The notes: generated by a model not told the origin, from the sequence alone. Positions 1 through 7,358 are shown, numbered from the stretch's first letter. The stretch is DNA of 64,000 nucleotides from Tomitella fengzijianii (GCF_007559025.1 NZ_CP041765.1:2910679-2974678); one strand, 5' to 3'. Program-made: numbers and translations.

Positions 1-141
1 GTAGAGGGCTGCCATCGAGGCGATGATGACCGCCACCGCGGCGCACGCCACGGTGACGATCCACCCGCGAGCCGCGGCCCCCGGCACGGATGCGCCCGGG
101 CCGGTCACGCCAGGCGTTTCCTTGGCCACCACGTCCGTCAT
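1..141 (-). CDS. MFS drug exporter, N-terminal fragment (partial)
   Basis: The window opens inside this gene; only the first 47 codons are visible. It starts with ATG at 141-139, with a GGGAG ribosome site on the minus strand. The fragment has a Pro/Gly/Ala-rich cytoplasmic lead and then the start of a hydrophobic helix (WIVTVACAAVAVIIASMAAL), as in DHA2/EmrB-type major facilitator proteins. It is divergent from a TetR repressor with palindromes between them, the usual layout of a repressor-controlled efflux pump. The family call rests mainly on context and this one helix, so another membrane protein is possible. Confidence 0.5.
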   Translation of the reverse strand, partial: MTDVVAKETPGVTGPGASVPGAAARGWIVTVACAAVAVIIASMAALY

Positions 142-181
142 CGCTGCGCTCCCTCGGCCGTCCGAACCCGTCGCCAATTTA

Positions 182-221
182 CGCTACAGTCCGTAGCGTT
201 TCGATACAAACGGTTTCGTTT
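182..221. promoter_or_regulatory. Probable TetR operators in the divergent promoter
   Basis: Two dyads lie between the divergent genes: CGCTAC-N5-GTAGCG (182-198, perfect 6-bp arms) and the nested CGTTT-N6-AAACG-N4-CGTTT (197-221). Palindromes of this size between a tetR gene and its exporter are the normal autoregulatory site of the family. That this TetR binds them is inferred. Confidence 0.5.
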
Positions 222-271
222 CTTGAACCGGAACGGTGCGCTCGCCGGAAAGCCGGGCCATACTGACGACG

Positions 272-964
272 ATGATCGCGAAGCAACCTCCCCCCGCCCC
301 CGCCGCCGACGGCCCCGGGGAGCCCGCCGACGAGGACCCCCGGCGCCGGCGCTCGCGGTCGCGCCTGCTCGACGCCGCGACGAACCTGCTCAGCTCCGGC
401 GGAGTGGAAGCCGTGACCGTCGAGGCGGTGACGAAGGCCTCCAAAGTCGCGCGCACCACCCTGTACCGGCACTTCGACAACAGCGCCGCGCTGGTCACCG
501 CGGCTTTCGAACGGCTCATCCCGCCAGTCGCGGCCCCACCGGCGCAGGGGACCACCCGCGAGCGGCTGATCACGCTGATGGACGCGATAGCCGAGTCGAT
601 CGAAGGCGCACCCCTGCACCTGACAGTGTTCGGGTGGCTGGCGATAGGCCCGGACCGCGCCGCGGCGGGCGACACCGATGCCGATGCCGACACCGACGCC
701 GCTTCTCTGCGCGAACGGGTTGTAGCCCAATACCGCGAGCCGTTCGACGCCCTGCTCGACAGCCCGGAGGTGCGCAAGGAGATCGGCGACTACGACAACA
801 CGCTGGCCATGCTGCAGCTGACCGGCCCGATGGTGTTCGCGCGGCTGGCCGCGCTGCCGCCGGTCGACCGGGAACAGCGCGCACGGATCGTCGACGACTT
901 CCTCACTGCGCGTCAGGCGCCCGCGACTGGTGCGCGAGAAGGGACTCGAACCCTCACGTCCTAG
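272..964 (+). CDS. TetR/AcrR family transcriptional regulator
   Basis: A 230-residue one-component repressor. The N-terminal helix-turn-helix is clear (SRLLDAATNLLSSGG through ARTTLYRHFDN), followed by a ligand-binding helical domain with no recognisable effector signature. ATG 272 is chosen; an in-frame GTG at 236 would add 12 residues that fit the family poorly. It is divergent from the MFS-like gene and probably represses it and itself. Its last dozen codons and its TAG stop lie inside the 56-bp attL repeat, so the C-terminus (REGTRTLTS) is written by tRNA-Leu sequence. Since the repeat equals the original tRNA 3' end, the overlap probably predates the insertion. Confidence 0.85.
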   Translation: MIAKQPPPAPAADGPGEPADEDPRRRRSRSRLLDAATNLLSSGGVEAVTVEAVTKASKVARTTLYRHFDNSAALVTAAFERLIPPVAAPPAQGTTRERLITLMDAIAESIEGAPLHLTVFGWLAIGPDRAAAGDTDADADTDAASLRERVVAQYREPFDALLDSPEVRKEIGDYDNTLAMLQLTGPMVFARLAALPPVDREQRARIVDDFLTARQAPATGAREGTRTLTS

Positions 965-983
965 GACACTGGAACCTAAATCC
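928..983. repeat. attL: copy of the tRNA-Leu 3' half
   Basis: These 56 bases match 10969-11024 exactly; the match breaks at both ends (C versus T on the left, C versus A on the right). It runs from the CCA end of tRNA-Leu to the anticodon stem and lacks the tRNA 5' half, so it is not a functional tRNA. Confidence 0.93.
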
Positions 984-1192
984 CATCTAGGGTGCAGGTC
1001 AGGGCATCGAAAAGCCGTTTACCAGCAGATATACCTCACCTGACATCACCCGACATACCCCTGTTTGGTGGTCAAGTGTGGGCAAAATGTGGGCACGGAT
1101 GAGTTGGCAAGGATGCGACGGAGGAGCGTCCGCGGCAGCACAGCATGAAGCGAGGCCGATGCCCTCGGGAGTGGGCACCGACCCCGCCACCA
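984..1192. other. Left-end non-coding segment of the element
   Basis: No convincing gene lies between attL and the prim-pol gene. The segment contains the arm-type repeat at 1077-1095. A 64-codon open frame (999-1193, minus) has no family resemblance and would cover that site, so I do not call it. Confidence 0.6.
1077..1095 (+). repeat. Arm-type integrase site, left end
   Basis: TGTGGGCAAAATGTGGGCA is two TGTGGGCA units separated by AAA. The same 19 bases in the same orientation occur at 10875-10893 near the right end. They lie 93 and 75 bp from the two attachment cores, where tyrosine integrases and excisionases bind arm sites. The function is inferred from position and repetition. Confidence 0.65.
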
Positions 1193-1741
1193 CTACGACG
1201 CGGCCGACGCCCCCACGGTTCCCTCGATCTCGAACCGGTCCCCCGTCACGGCGATGAACCGGGCGCGCGAGTACGTCTCCACGGCACCGCCACCGACGAC
1301 GCGACGACGGCCGGGAGCCTCAGGGGCGCGGTGGAACACGTGCACACCGTCACCCGACATGCTGCGCTCGGTGTAGATGATGCTGCCCGCCGGCAACTGC
1401 GTGATCGCGTCGACGGCCCACGGTGCCAGGACGTCACCCTGCAAGCAGTGATCGAGGTCGAGACACGCGAGGCCGTCACCGAGCATCACGCCGTGCGGCA
1501 AGTGCTTCACCCGGTCGAACGTGGTCCAGGTGCGCGGGTCGATGGGCGATGCGGACCGGCCACCGACTTGCACCGGGCGCTTGCCGATACGCGCCGCCCA
1601 GCGGGCTACCGACGTCATCGCGTACGGCAGCTGGCGGGCGCGGTGGGCACGCTGGCGGCACCGCGAAGTGCAGAACCGCGGTGACCGGCCAGGGCGGTCC
1701 CGGTGGAAGTCGGCGGCGCACTGCTGGCACGTGAACCTCAT
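1193..1741 (-). CDS. Zinc-finger prim-pol-like protein
   Basis: A 182-residue protein with an N-terminal zinc finger (C5, C8, C24, C28) followed by a compact domain like the catalytic core of bifunctional primase-polymerases of the NrS-1 type: WTTFDRV (72-78), the acidic pair in LDLDHC (94-99), SGDGVHVF (129-136) and RARFIAVTG near the end. Such domains lay primers or fill gaps during phage and plasmid replication. There is no helicase domain here; the DUF3987 protein of the same element could provide it. It is the last gene of the leftward genes, separated from the next by about 350 bp. The fold call rests on motifs I recognise; activity is untested. Confidence 0.7.
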   Translation of the reverse strand: MRFTCQQCAADFHRDRPGRSPRFCTSRCRQRAHRARQLPYAMTSVARWAARIGKRPVQVGGRSASPIDPRTWTTFDRVKHLPHGVMLGDGLACLDLDHCLQGDVLAPWAVDAITQLPAGSIIYTERSMSGDGVHVFHRAPEAPGRRRVVGGGAVETYSRARFIAVTGDRFEIEGTVGASAAS

Positions 1742-2095
1742 ACACGCATTCTACCTGCGCGTTGTCACGATAGGAGGCATTGACCAGGGATGCAGTGAGA
1801 GGGTGCTGAACCGAGGCTGTGAGAGCCGATCTGCCGATCCCGGCAAGGGATCACACGCGGGGCGCTGCGATAGGCGCTCAGGGGGCGAAATAGGGGCCTG
1901 CCAGGGGCTACGCGCAGCCGCGTGGAAAAAGTCCAGAGAGATATTGGCCGTATGGCCGAGGAGGGGCCGGACCAGTGCGTATGGTGACCGCCCCTGCCCC
2001 CTGCGGCCGTCCTGCGGGTGGAACGCCCCCCGGCTAGGAGGTCGAGCATACCGGGGGGCGTTCCGTTCCGGTGCAAGGAGGAACACCGGAGGTCT
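1742..2095. other. Gene-free segment with large dyad
   Basis: About 350 bp between the prim-pol gene and the 249-residue gene. Open frames here (for example 1751-2086, minus) have Arg/Pro-rich compositions typical of shadow frames. The main structure is the perfect inverted repeat at 2020-2064. The segment may hold the prim-pol promoter or the replication origin of the element. Confidence 0.5.
2020..2064. repeat. Perfect 14-bp inverted repeat, 17-base loop
   Basis: GGAACGCCCCCCGG (2020-2033) and CCGGGGGGCGTTCC (2051-2064) pair perfectly. It could terminate the leftward operon, although no T-rich tail follows on the minus strand, or it could be an origin or binding structure next to the prim-pol gene. 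Confidence 0.7.
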
Positions 2096-2845
2096 CTACA
2101 GGAGTGATCCGCGGGCGCGTGACTGGTCTGCCTCGCGTGCCGCCCGCTGCTCGCTGATCTTGGTCATGCGTTCGCGTGCGGTGGTGGCGTCGGCGAGTTC
2201 GATGCTCAAATCACTGCGCACCAGGGTCCATGCGTCTGCGCGCCGTCCGAGCTGTTCGACGTGGTCCAAGTCGGCGTCGGTGAGGGCGAGGATCGGCGGC
2301 AATGCGTCGGAGGCGAAGCGGCACAAGGTGTTGAGTGCCTGCCATCCGGCCATGATGATGCGCAGTGTTGCGACGGCGTCGCGGGCGTCGGCCCAGGCGC
2401 GGACGGCGTCGGCTCCGAGCCGGATGATCGTGGTCTCGTCGTCGAGCTCGACATCTCCGAGAATCCGGCGGGCCGCGCTCAGCTGCTGCCCAGCCTGCTG
2501 TGCGGCGTCGGCCAGGCCTCCCAGGATGGCGTCCATCTCCCCGCGGATGGCGGTGGTGGTGCGCTCGTCCATGACTCGCTGCAAGGCGCGGTCGAGGCCA
2601 TCGCCGGTGGGTCCGCCGAACGCCTGCACGGTGACGGCCCGCTGTACGGCCGGATCATCGACGGGGTCGGTGCCGGCGAGGACGGCATCGGCGATGGCGG
2701 GGGCGATGAGGTCGAGGCCGCCGGTTCGGATGTCGGCGTTGCGGACGGTGTCCGCGTTGGCGAGTGCGTTGCGGACGGACTCCGGGAGCGTGGCCCCGAT
2801 GGCTTTGTACGTCGTTGCGATCTGGCGGGCGTGGGGGCTGTTCAC
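2096..2845 (-). CDS. Hypothetical helical element protein
   Basis: A 249-residue, Ala-rich, largely helical and acidic protein with no signal peptide, membrane segment or catalytic motif that I recognise. It begins MNSPHARQIATTYKAIG and its start overlaps the stop of the upstream 68-residue gene by 4 bp (ATGA), so the two are translationally coupled. It is the last gene of a long leftward operon before the 350-bp gap. I do not recognise a family. Confidence 0.75.
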   Translation of the reverse strand: MNSPHARQIATTYKAIGATLPESVRNALANADTVRNADIRTGGLDLIAPAIADAVLAGTDPVDDPAVQRAVTVQAFGGPTGDGLDRALQRVMDERTTTAIRGEMDAILGGLADAAQQAGQQLSAARRILGDVELDDETTIIRLGADAVRAWADARDAVATLRIIMAGWQALNTLCRFASDALPPILALTDADLDHVEQLGRRADAWTLVRSDLSIELADATTARERMTKISEQRAAREADQSRARGSLL

Positions 2846-3048
2846 TGGTAGTCCTCGCTTCCGAAGAGCTCCGCGAGGAACTGGCGGGTTCCGGAGTCGG
2901 GTCCGAGGCCGGGCGGGGCGTCGGGGTTCCCGCCCTCCAGTGGGGCGATGTTTCCGCTCATGTCCGGCTTGGGTGGATCGGCGTCGGCGGCGCGCTTGCC
3001 GAAGATTGCTTCGAGGAATGCGCCGGTGTCGTCGGCGTCTGCTGCCAT
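2842..3048 (-). CDS. Small hypothetical element protein (68 aa)
   Basis: The start is ATG at 3048, preceded on the minus strand by AAAGG; a longer open frame upstream is low-complexity and overlaps the neighbouring gene. The protein is acidic with two similar hydrophobic segments, FLEAIFG near the N-terminus and FLAELFG near the C-terminus, flanking a Pro/Gly-rich linker. That duplicated motif could be a short protein-binding helix. It is coupled by ATGA to the 249-residue gene downstream. Function unknown. Confidence 0.65.
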   Translation of the reverse strand: MAADADDTGAFLEAIFGKRAADADPPKPDMSGNIAPLEGGNPDAPPGLGPDSGTRQFLAELFGSEDYQ

Positions 3049-3052
3049 CGTC

Positions 3053-3379
3053 TTACCTTTCGATCGGGAGGAACCATCTGCCGCGGAGTTTCCTACCCCG
3101 TTCGGCTGCGTGTCGCCGGGCTGTCCTCTCGGTGCAGCCGGTGAGTTCCGCGTACCGCTGTGCTGTGATCCATTCTTCGCGGTCATACTCGGCACGGTGT
3201 CGGTTCAGTGTCCGTTCCGCTGCGATCACGGCATCGACGTGCGCTTGCAGCTCGGACAGCTCGGACGGGGCGGGTATGCCGTTGCGGCGTGCCGCTGCGG
3301 TGGCGGTGCGGATGAGGCGTCCGATGAAGCGGGCGCCGTCCGCGTCGATGATGAGTGCGGTGCCGTGACGGCTGATCAT
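3053..3379 (-). CDS. Small protein with C-terminal HTH
   Basis: A 108-residue protein starting at ATG 3379 (MISRHGTALIIDADG), overlapping the upstream gene by 4 bp. The C-terminus looks like a winged or excisionase-like helix-turn-helix (ITAQRYAELTGCTERTARRHAAERG, ending RGRWFLP). The N-terminal 70 residues are helical and of unknown function. It probably binds DNA, as a regulator or a replication accessory protein. Confidence 0.65.
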   Translation of the reverse strand: MISRHGTALIIDADGARFIGRLIRTATAAARRNGIPAPSELSELQAHVDAVIAAERTLNRHRAEYDREEWITAQRYAELTGCTERTARRHAAERGRKLRGRWFLPIER

Positions 3380-3543
3380 GCGGTGTCCCCCCCGTGCTTG
3401 GGGCAAAATCCGCGTGGATCGCGCGTCAGATATGCGCAGCCGGGAGCGGCGCACCATCGGATTGCCCGTGTCTCAGTGCTGTGGACACGTGCCGGACGTT
3501 GGCGTGTGCAGGGACGGCGGCGAGGAAGATCTGCGGGTGTCAT
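3376..3543 (-). CDS. Small putative zinc-binding protein (55 aa)
   Basis: It begins at ATG 3543 (MTPADLPRRRP) and is coupled to both neighbours by 4-bp ATGA overlaps, which fixes the frame better than composition. The C-terminal half has CAAPGC and CPKHGG, a Cys/Cys/Cys/His set typical of small phage zinc fingers. The N-terminus is basic. Function unknown. Confidence 0.6.
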   Translation of the reverse strand: MTPADLPRRRPCTRQRPARVHSTETRAIRWCAAPGCAYLTRDPRGFCPKHGGDTA

Positions 3544-3692
3544 GTCGGGGTCTCCGATACGTGGACGAGCTCGGGATTCTTGCGGTACGCCCCGTGCACC
3601 GGACACGCGCGCTGATCGGCGGGCAGGGCCTCGGGCCACCTCCATGGGCACGCGGGTGTTGGGCAAGAGACGAGATCAGTGGGCCACTTCAT
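3540..3692 (-). CDS. Small putative zinc-binding protein (50 aa)
   Basis: It starts at ATG 3692 (MKWPTDLVSC) and ends 4 bp inside the next gene. CPTPAC and CPVHGAYR form a second Cys/Cys/Cys/His pattern like that of the downstream 55-residue protein (CAAPGC, CPKHGG). The two may be tandem duplicates. The start is fixed by the overlap with the WhiB-like gene upstream. Function unknown. Confidence 0.6.
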   Translation of the reverse strand: MKWPTDLVSCPTPACPWRWPEALPADQRACPVHGAYRKNPELVHVSETPT

Positions 3693-3934
3693 CGGGCACC
3701 TTCCGGAGCGTGGGAGTCGGGGCACTCGATGCGGTGCGCGCATTGGCGGCAGAGCCAGGACGCCGTGCGAAGGGCGTCTGCGTTGCCTTCCGCGGCCGCG
3801 TCGTAGACCGCCCATTGGTCGACGCATCGGGCGCGGGGCACGTTCGGCCGGCCGTCGAAGATCTGCTCGAGTAGGTCCACCGGGCCGCCGGGTCGGCGGC
3901 GGGGGTTGCGGTGGCGGGGCGGATCGCTGGGCAT
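3689..3934 (-). CDS. WhiB-like iron-sulphur regulator of the element
   Basis: An 81-residue protein with the four-cysteine WhiB spacing: C37, then C62-x2-C65-x5-C71 (LCRQCAHRIEC), preceded by a WAVYDAA segment like the FD/FF turn of the family. WhiB proteins bind a 4Fe-4S cluster and usually act on the primary sigma factor; actinophage versions can dominate their host paralogues. The glycine-rich turn and basic tail of canonical WhiB proteins are weak here (it ends SHAPEGAR), so it is divergent. The start overlaps the upstream stop by one base (TAATG). Confidence 0.65.
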   Translation of the reverse strand: MPSDPPRHRNPRRRPGGPVDLLEQIFDGRPNVPRARCVDQWAVYDAAAEGNADALRTASWLCRQCAHRIECPDSHAPEGAR

Positions 3935-4614
3935 TACCGCAGCCCGGCGAGGACGATCAGCGGGAGCGCCTCCAGCTTCTGCCGGAACCGGATGTCGCGA
4001 GCTCGCATATCGAGGATGCGAATCGCAAGGTCGTGGGCTTCCTCCTGGCCCTGCGCGAGGCACGCGTCGTATCGCTCAGCCTTCACGGCTGCGGCGTAAT
4101 CGACTTCACCCCGCCCGTCGGTCTCACTATTGGAGACCGCGCGGGATAACTCGAATTCACCCAACGGCCTGTGGATCGTGCACCACGTCTGCGGAATTGC
4201 GATGCGGTGCCCCTCGGGGGACTTCAGCTCAACTGCATCTCGGGTGTACTGCGGAATTTCGACCGACCAGTCAGTCCACACACTGTGGATCAGTGCGGCG
4301 GCGGGGTGCTGCGGATCGTCCCTCCATGCGTGAACCGGGACTTTCCATCGGGATAGCCCGGGGTGCTCCATCTGGCGGGGAAGCTTGTTGTAGTGGGCGA
4401 TGCGTAGGTCGCCGTTCGGGTGCCGGCCGATGATCCAATCGAGCTCATCGAAGTCCTTGCCGGTGAGCCGGACGCGGCCGAACGGCTCCAAGTCCTGCGG
4501 GCGCGCGGTGTCGAGCTGCTTGGCGACTGACTGCGTGATCTGACGGTTGCCGATCTGGAGCACGCGCACCTCGGCGGCGAGGCTCTGGATGGCGGCGGTG
4601 TCGGTGCTCGTCAT
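3934..4614 (-). CDS. Hypothetical element protein (226 aa)
   Basis: Soluble protein starting MTSTDTAAIQSLAAEVRVL, with a helical N-terminal stretch, a central beta-rich region (FGRVRLTGKDFDELDWIIG) and a charged helical C-terminus. I do not recognise a domain. It follows the DUF3987 primase/helicase gene by 9 bp, so it is in the same operon, and its stop overlaps the WhiB-like start. A role in element replication is possible from position only. Confidence 0.75.
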   Translation of the reverse strand: MTSTDTAAIQSLAAEVRVLQIGNRQITQSVAKQLDTARPQDLEPFGRVRLTGKDFDELDWIIGRHPNGDLRIAHYNKLPRQMEHPGLSRWKVPVHAWRDDPQHPAAALIHSVWTDWSVEIPQYTRDAVELKSPEGHRIAIPQTWCTIHRPLGEFELSRAVSNSETDGRGEVDYAAAVKAERYDACLAQGQEEAHDLAIRILDMRARDIRFRQKLEALPLIVLAGLR

Positions 4615-4623
4615 GGTGATCTC

Positions 4624-6306
4624 CTAGGCGCTGACGGTGGCGAGGCTGCACTGCCAGCACTTGCCGGCGGCGGTGAGGTTGACGTCGGGATGGTGGCGGC
4701 AGGAACCGCCAGGGGTGGGGACAGAGCGGACAGAACGGACAGAACTGCCCTCGGACGGTGGTTCTGTCCTTTGTGTCCGTTGTGTCCCGTGGTTGAGCCG
4801 GTACGTCGGCGAGGGGCTCCGGCCAACCGATGCACCCGATCCCGGCGCCGGGATCGGAAGTAAATGCCGGTACTCGATGAGTCGGTCAAGTGCAGGCTGC
4901 AGCTCAGTCTTGGACTTGAACCTTCGAGCGGCCCGCTGCATATCCCGCTCAGAGATGACGTCCTCGCCGATATGCTCGATGCGCTCCAACAGGTAGATCG
5001 CATCTGCAGTGATCTGGTCCATGCCCATCTCGGCGAACACCTTGATCGCGCACGCCTTGAAGTACCCACCGACCCGCGTGGCGGCCTCGATGGTCTCGAC
5101 CGCTACCGGGCATCGAACACCAACGTCGTGCCCGTACTCGGCCAGGTGCAGCATCCCTGCGATCCGGCAGACCGCACCGACGTACTTCGCTCCCCAATCG
5201 GCGATAGACGCGAGCTCTCCGTTACCCGCGAGGGTTGGTTCGACAGCCTCTTCCAATGACCGCACCGCGTCGTGTGCTGGCGGCGACAGGACCAGGACGG
5301 CGGGGTCTCCGTTCCATCCGGCCATGCCCTCGGCGAGCGTGCCGATGCTGCGCGTGTAGGCGGCGCGCACGACCTCGGTGACGGGCGCGGGCGCGATCGT
5401 GCGGGCGCCGACCTTCGAGACCGGGCAGGCGAACAGAATGCGCGCGAGGAATCCCCGACCCCTGAATGATTCCTCACGTGACAGAGCGGACAGAACGGAC
5501 GGCTGGATCATCAGCCCGAGGGTGAGCGCCGGGTGACGGACGTACTCGGGCTCACGGCCCTTGCGGTCGACCTTCAGCGGATCGCCCGCGTGACCTTTGA
5601 GCCAGAGATCCAGGTTTGGAATCGACTTCGAGTAGCGGCCGGCGATGATGTCGAAGATGCCGCCCTCGGCCGAGATGATCGCCAGACGACCACCTTGTTC
5701 GGCGAGCAGTGACGCTGCAGCTTCGGGCGTGACGTCATCGGCCACCAACCGTGGCACCGCGGGCACGGTCATGGACTCTGCAGTCTGTGCGGCGCCGACA
5801 GCATCAGCCTGCAGCGCACTCTTGTTGTCGGTCGCGTTGGCGGCGATCTTGCGAGCCTTCTCGGCCTCGGCGACCGCAATGGACTTCAGCGTCTCGGCCT
5901 CCATCCGTGCAGCCATACCGAGCTCGGCGAGCTGGGCCTCGACATCGAGCAGCGGCGCGATCATCGAGTGCTGCACCGAGGACTTGCGTTCCCCCGGTCC
6001 AGCCACGGTGGCGAAGTACCCACACAAGGGCTCTCGCCAGCCTGAGCGGATCTCGATCTGCGCGTGCCCACCGGTGCAGGCGCTCAGGGCGGAGAGTGCC
6101 GACGTACCGGCCATCGCTGGGTCAGTCTGGGTGGCCTCGGCGGTTCCCTCCACCATCGCCCGCACACTGGTCGGCAGAGCGTCGACAGGGAACTGCGGGA
6201 TCGATCTGGTGGCGGTCAGCGGCGTCGGCGGATCGGCCGGGCCGTCAAGCGCGGCCACGATCTGATCTTCAGTCGCGGTGTCGGCTTCGGTGCCGTACGG
6301 GATCAC
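4624..6306 (-). CDS. DUF3987 phage/satellite primase-helicase-like ATPase
   Basis: A 560-residue protein of the DUF3987 (YfjI-like) family found in prophages, satellites and plasmids. The segment after residue 50 (VEGTAEATQTDP, then REPLCGYFATVAGPGERKSS at 91-110) is the family hallmark with its Walker A-like loop. The central region is the RecA-like helicase core and the C-terminus is helical and DNA-binding-like. It is the main replication ATPase of the element and would pair with the stand-alone prim-pol protein. GTG start at 6306 overlaps the upstream stop by 4 bp (GTGA). Related mycobacterial elements such as phiRv1 and phiRv2 carry comparable genes. Confidence 0.85.
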   Translation of the reverse strand: MIPYGTEADTATEDQIVAALDGPADPPTPLTATRSIPQFPVDALPTSVRAMVEGTAEATQTDPAMAGTSALSALSACTGGHAQIEIRSGWREPLCGYFATVAGPGERKSSVQHSMIAPLLDVEAQLAELGMAARMEAETLKSIAVAEAEKARKIAANATDNKSALQADAVGAAQTAESMTVPAVPRLVADDVTPEAAASLLAEQGGRLAIISAEGGIFDIIAGRYSKSIPNLDLWLKGHAGDPLKVDRKGREPEYVRHPALTLGLMIQPSVLSALSREESFRGRGFLARILFACPVSKVGARTIAPAPVTEVVRAAYTRSIGTLAEGMAGWNGDPAVLVLSPPAHDAVRSLEEAVEPTLAGNGELASIADWGAKYVGAVCRIAGMLHLAEYGHDVGVRCPVAVETIEAATRVGGYFKACAIKVFAEMGMDQITADAIYLLERIEHIGEDVISERDMQRAARRFKSKTELQPALDRLIEYRHLLPIPAPGSGASVGRSPSPTYRLNHGTQRTQRTEPPSEGSSVRSVRSVPTPGGSCRHHPDVNLTAAGKCWQCSLATVSA

Positions 6307-6497
6307 GAGGCAACTCCTCTCTCAATCGGGCAGGTACGTGGATCTCCACCGTGTGAGCACAGTCGGATGGGCCGGTCCCATAGCGGTGTCACGGTCGGGT
6401 ACTCGCAGAGCTCGCCAAGCCATTCGCATTGCTCGGTGACATGCGCGGCGGTCCAGCAACCACATTCGCGCCAGGGGCCGATCGGATAGAAGATCAC
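6303..6497 (-). CDS. Small hypothetical element protein (64 aa)
   Basis: It begins MIFYPIGPWREC and is rich in Cys, His and Trp (five Cys), suggesting metal binding. It is linked on both sides by 4-bp overlaps (6494-6497 and 6303-6306), which is the strongest evidence that it is translated. No family recognised. Confidence 0.6.
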   Translation of the reverse strand: MIFYPIGPWRECGCWTAAHVTEQCEWLGELCEYPTVTPLWDRPIRLCSHGGDPRTCPIERGVAS

Positions 6498-6697
6498 TTG
6501 GCATCACCCGATCGGCGGGCGCAGTGCGGCCCGATGTGACGGGCGACTGAGCGCGGATCCACAAGGGCTTGGCCGCACACTCGGCAGGGCACGGAGATCC
6601 TGAAGCCGCGGTCGGCGAGTTCAGTCAGTAGATCCCGTTCGCGCCGCTCATCAGCGTCGAGCTGGTCGTGGAGTTGGGTAAGATAGGAAACAACCAT
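6494..6697 (-). CDS. DUF6011-like zinc-binding protein
   Basis: A 67-residue protein with a helical N-terminus (QLHDQLDADERRERDLL) and a C-terminal CRVCGQALVDPRSVARHIGPHC motif, close to the CxxCGrpLtdpeSvarGiGPxC pattern of DUF6011, common in actinophage genomes. The first four ligands are Cys/Cys/His/Cys. The start is preceded on the minus strand by GAGAAAGG and by a long hairpin. Function unknown; it may bind nucleic acid. Confidence 0.7.
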   Translation of the reverse strand: MVVSYLTQLHDQLDADERRERDLLTELADRGFRISVPCRVCGQALVDPRSVARHIGPHCARRSGDAK

Positions 6698-6716
6698 GAG
6701 GGTGGTTGCCTTTCTC

Positions 6717-6749
6717 GATCCCCCGGCCCAAACCTGGGTCCGGGGGATC
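6717..6749 (-). terminator. Hairpin between element operons
   Basis: GATCCCCCGG (6717-6726) pairs perfectly with CCGGGGGATC (6740-6749), and the inner CCCA/TGGG extends the stem. It lies between the 116-residue gene and the DUF6011-like gene, directly upstream of the latter's ribosome site. It could be a terminator or a hairpin controlling that operon; no T-run follows. Confidence 0.55.
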
Positions 6750-6832
6750 AGTCGTTCTGACAGGGACTCTGGACCGGGGCCTTGTCGAACGTGTTGAGGT
6801 GGATCAGCAGATCTGTCGAGGCCGTCGAGCGG

Positions 6833-7183
6833 CTACCGGTGGAGCAGGTAGTACGCCGCCTCCGCGAACTCCTCCTGCTCCTCTGCCGTCATGCGAGGCA
6901 CTACCTCCTCAACGGTCTTGTCCGTGGCGCGTGCGTACTTGCGAACCAGGTCCACGGCAGGCTGTACGCGCTGTGCACGCTCATACTCGAAGTCAGCGGC
7001 CCGCTTCATTGCGTCGCCTGCCGCGCTGAGGTCTTCAGGGCCAGCAGCCTTGATTGCCTCAAGTTCGCAGGCCGTCGGCTTCGACCCGTCCTTCATTCGC
7101 AGCTGGTCGAAGTCACCGCTGGAGTCGAACAGCGATTGGAAATCGACGCGGGTAAGGATCTCGACGGTGGTCGGGTTCGGCAT
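6833..7183 (-). CDS. Hypothetical element protein (116 aa)
   Basis: Begins MPNPTTVEILTRVDFQSLF; acidic and helical with a C-terminus ending EEFAEAAYYLLHR. No cysteine motif or membrane helix. It stands alone between two intergenic stretches, with a ribosome site (AAGGAGC) before ATG 7183. The regular codon bias supports it as real. Function unknown. Confidence 0.7.
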   Translation of the reverse strand: MPNPTTVEILTRVDFQSLFDSSGDFDQLRMKDGSKPTACELEAIKAAGPEDLSAAGDAMKRAADFEYERAQRVQPAVDLVRKYARATDKTVEEVVPRMTAEEQEEFAEAAYYLLHR

Positions 7184-7241
7184 GGTGTGCTCCTTAGGTC
7201 GGCGGATCTGGATGCCGTCGGGGGTGACGGCGACGTCGTGG

Positions 7242-7358
7242 TCAGGCGGCCAAGAATCCCCACTGCACCGCGAGCGTGAGCGCTCCGAGGGCGACCAGGT
7301 AGCTGCCCGCGCCGATCGCGGTGACGACGAGGGTGAGGCGGAGGATTTCGCGGATCAT
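7242..7358 (-). CDS. 38-residue single-pass membrane peptide
   Basis: Too short for routine prediction. ATG at 7358 overlaps the stop of the upstream 70-residue gene (ATGA), and the product is a short basic N-terminus (MIREILR) followed by one long hydrophobic segment (LTLVVTAIGAGSYLVALGAL) and a tail ending WGFLAA. The coupling plus a clean transmembrane helix argues for a translated holin-like or membrane-signalling peptide. The function is not known. Confidence 0.6.
   Translation of the reverse strand: MIREILRLTLVVTAIGAGSYLVALGALTLAVQWGFLAA

Noticed and set aside
179-884. Several open frames on both strands over the TetR gene
   Set aside because: Arg/Ala-rich compositions and no family resemblance; the TetR frame has a clear HTH.
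928-983. A second tRNA-Leu gene
   Set aside because: Only the 3' half is present; the 5' acceptor and D-arm are missing. It is the attL copy.
999-1193. 64-codon open frame at the left end of the element
   Set aside because: No ribosome site or resemblance; it would cover the arm-type repeat.
1751-2086. 111-codon open frame upstream of the prim-pol gene
   Set aside because: Low-complexity Arg/Pro/Ser composition and it spans the perfect dyad.
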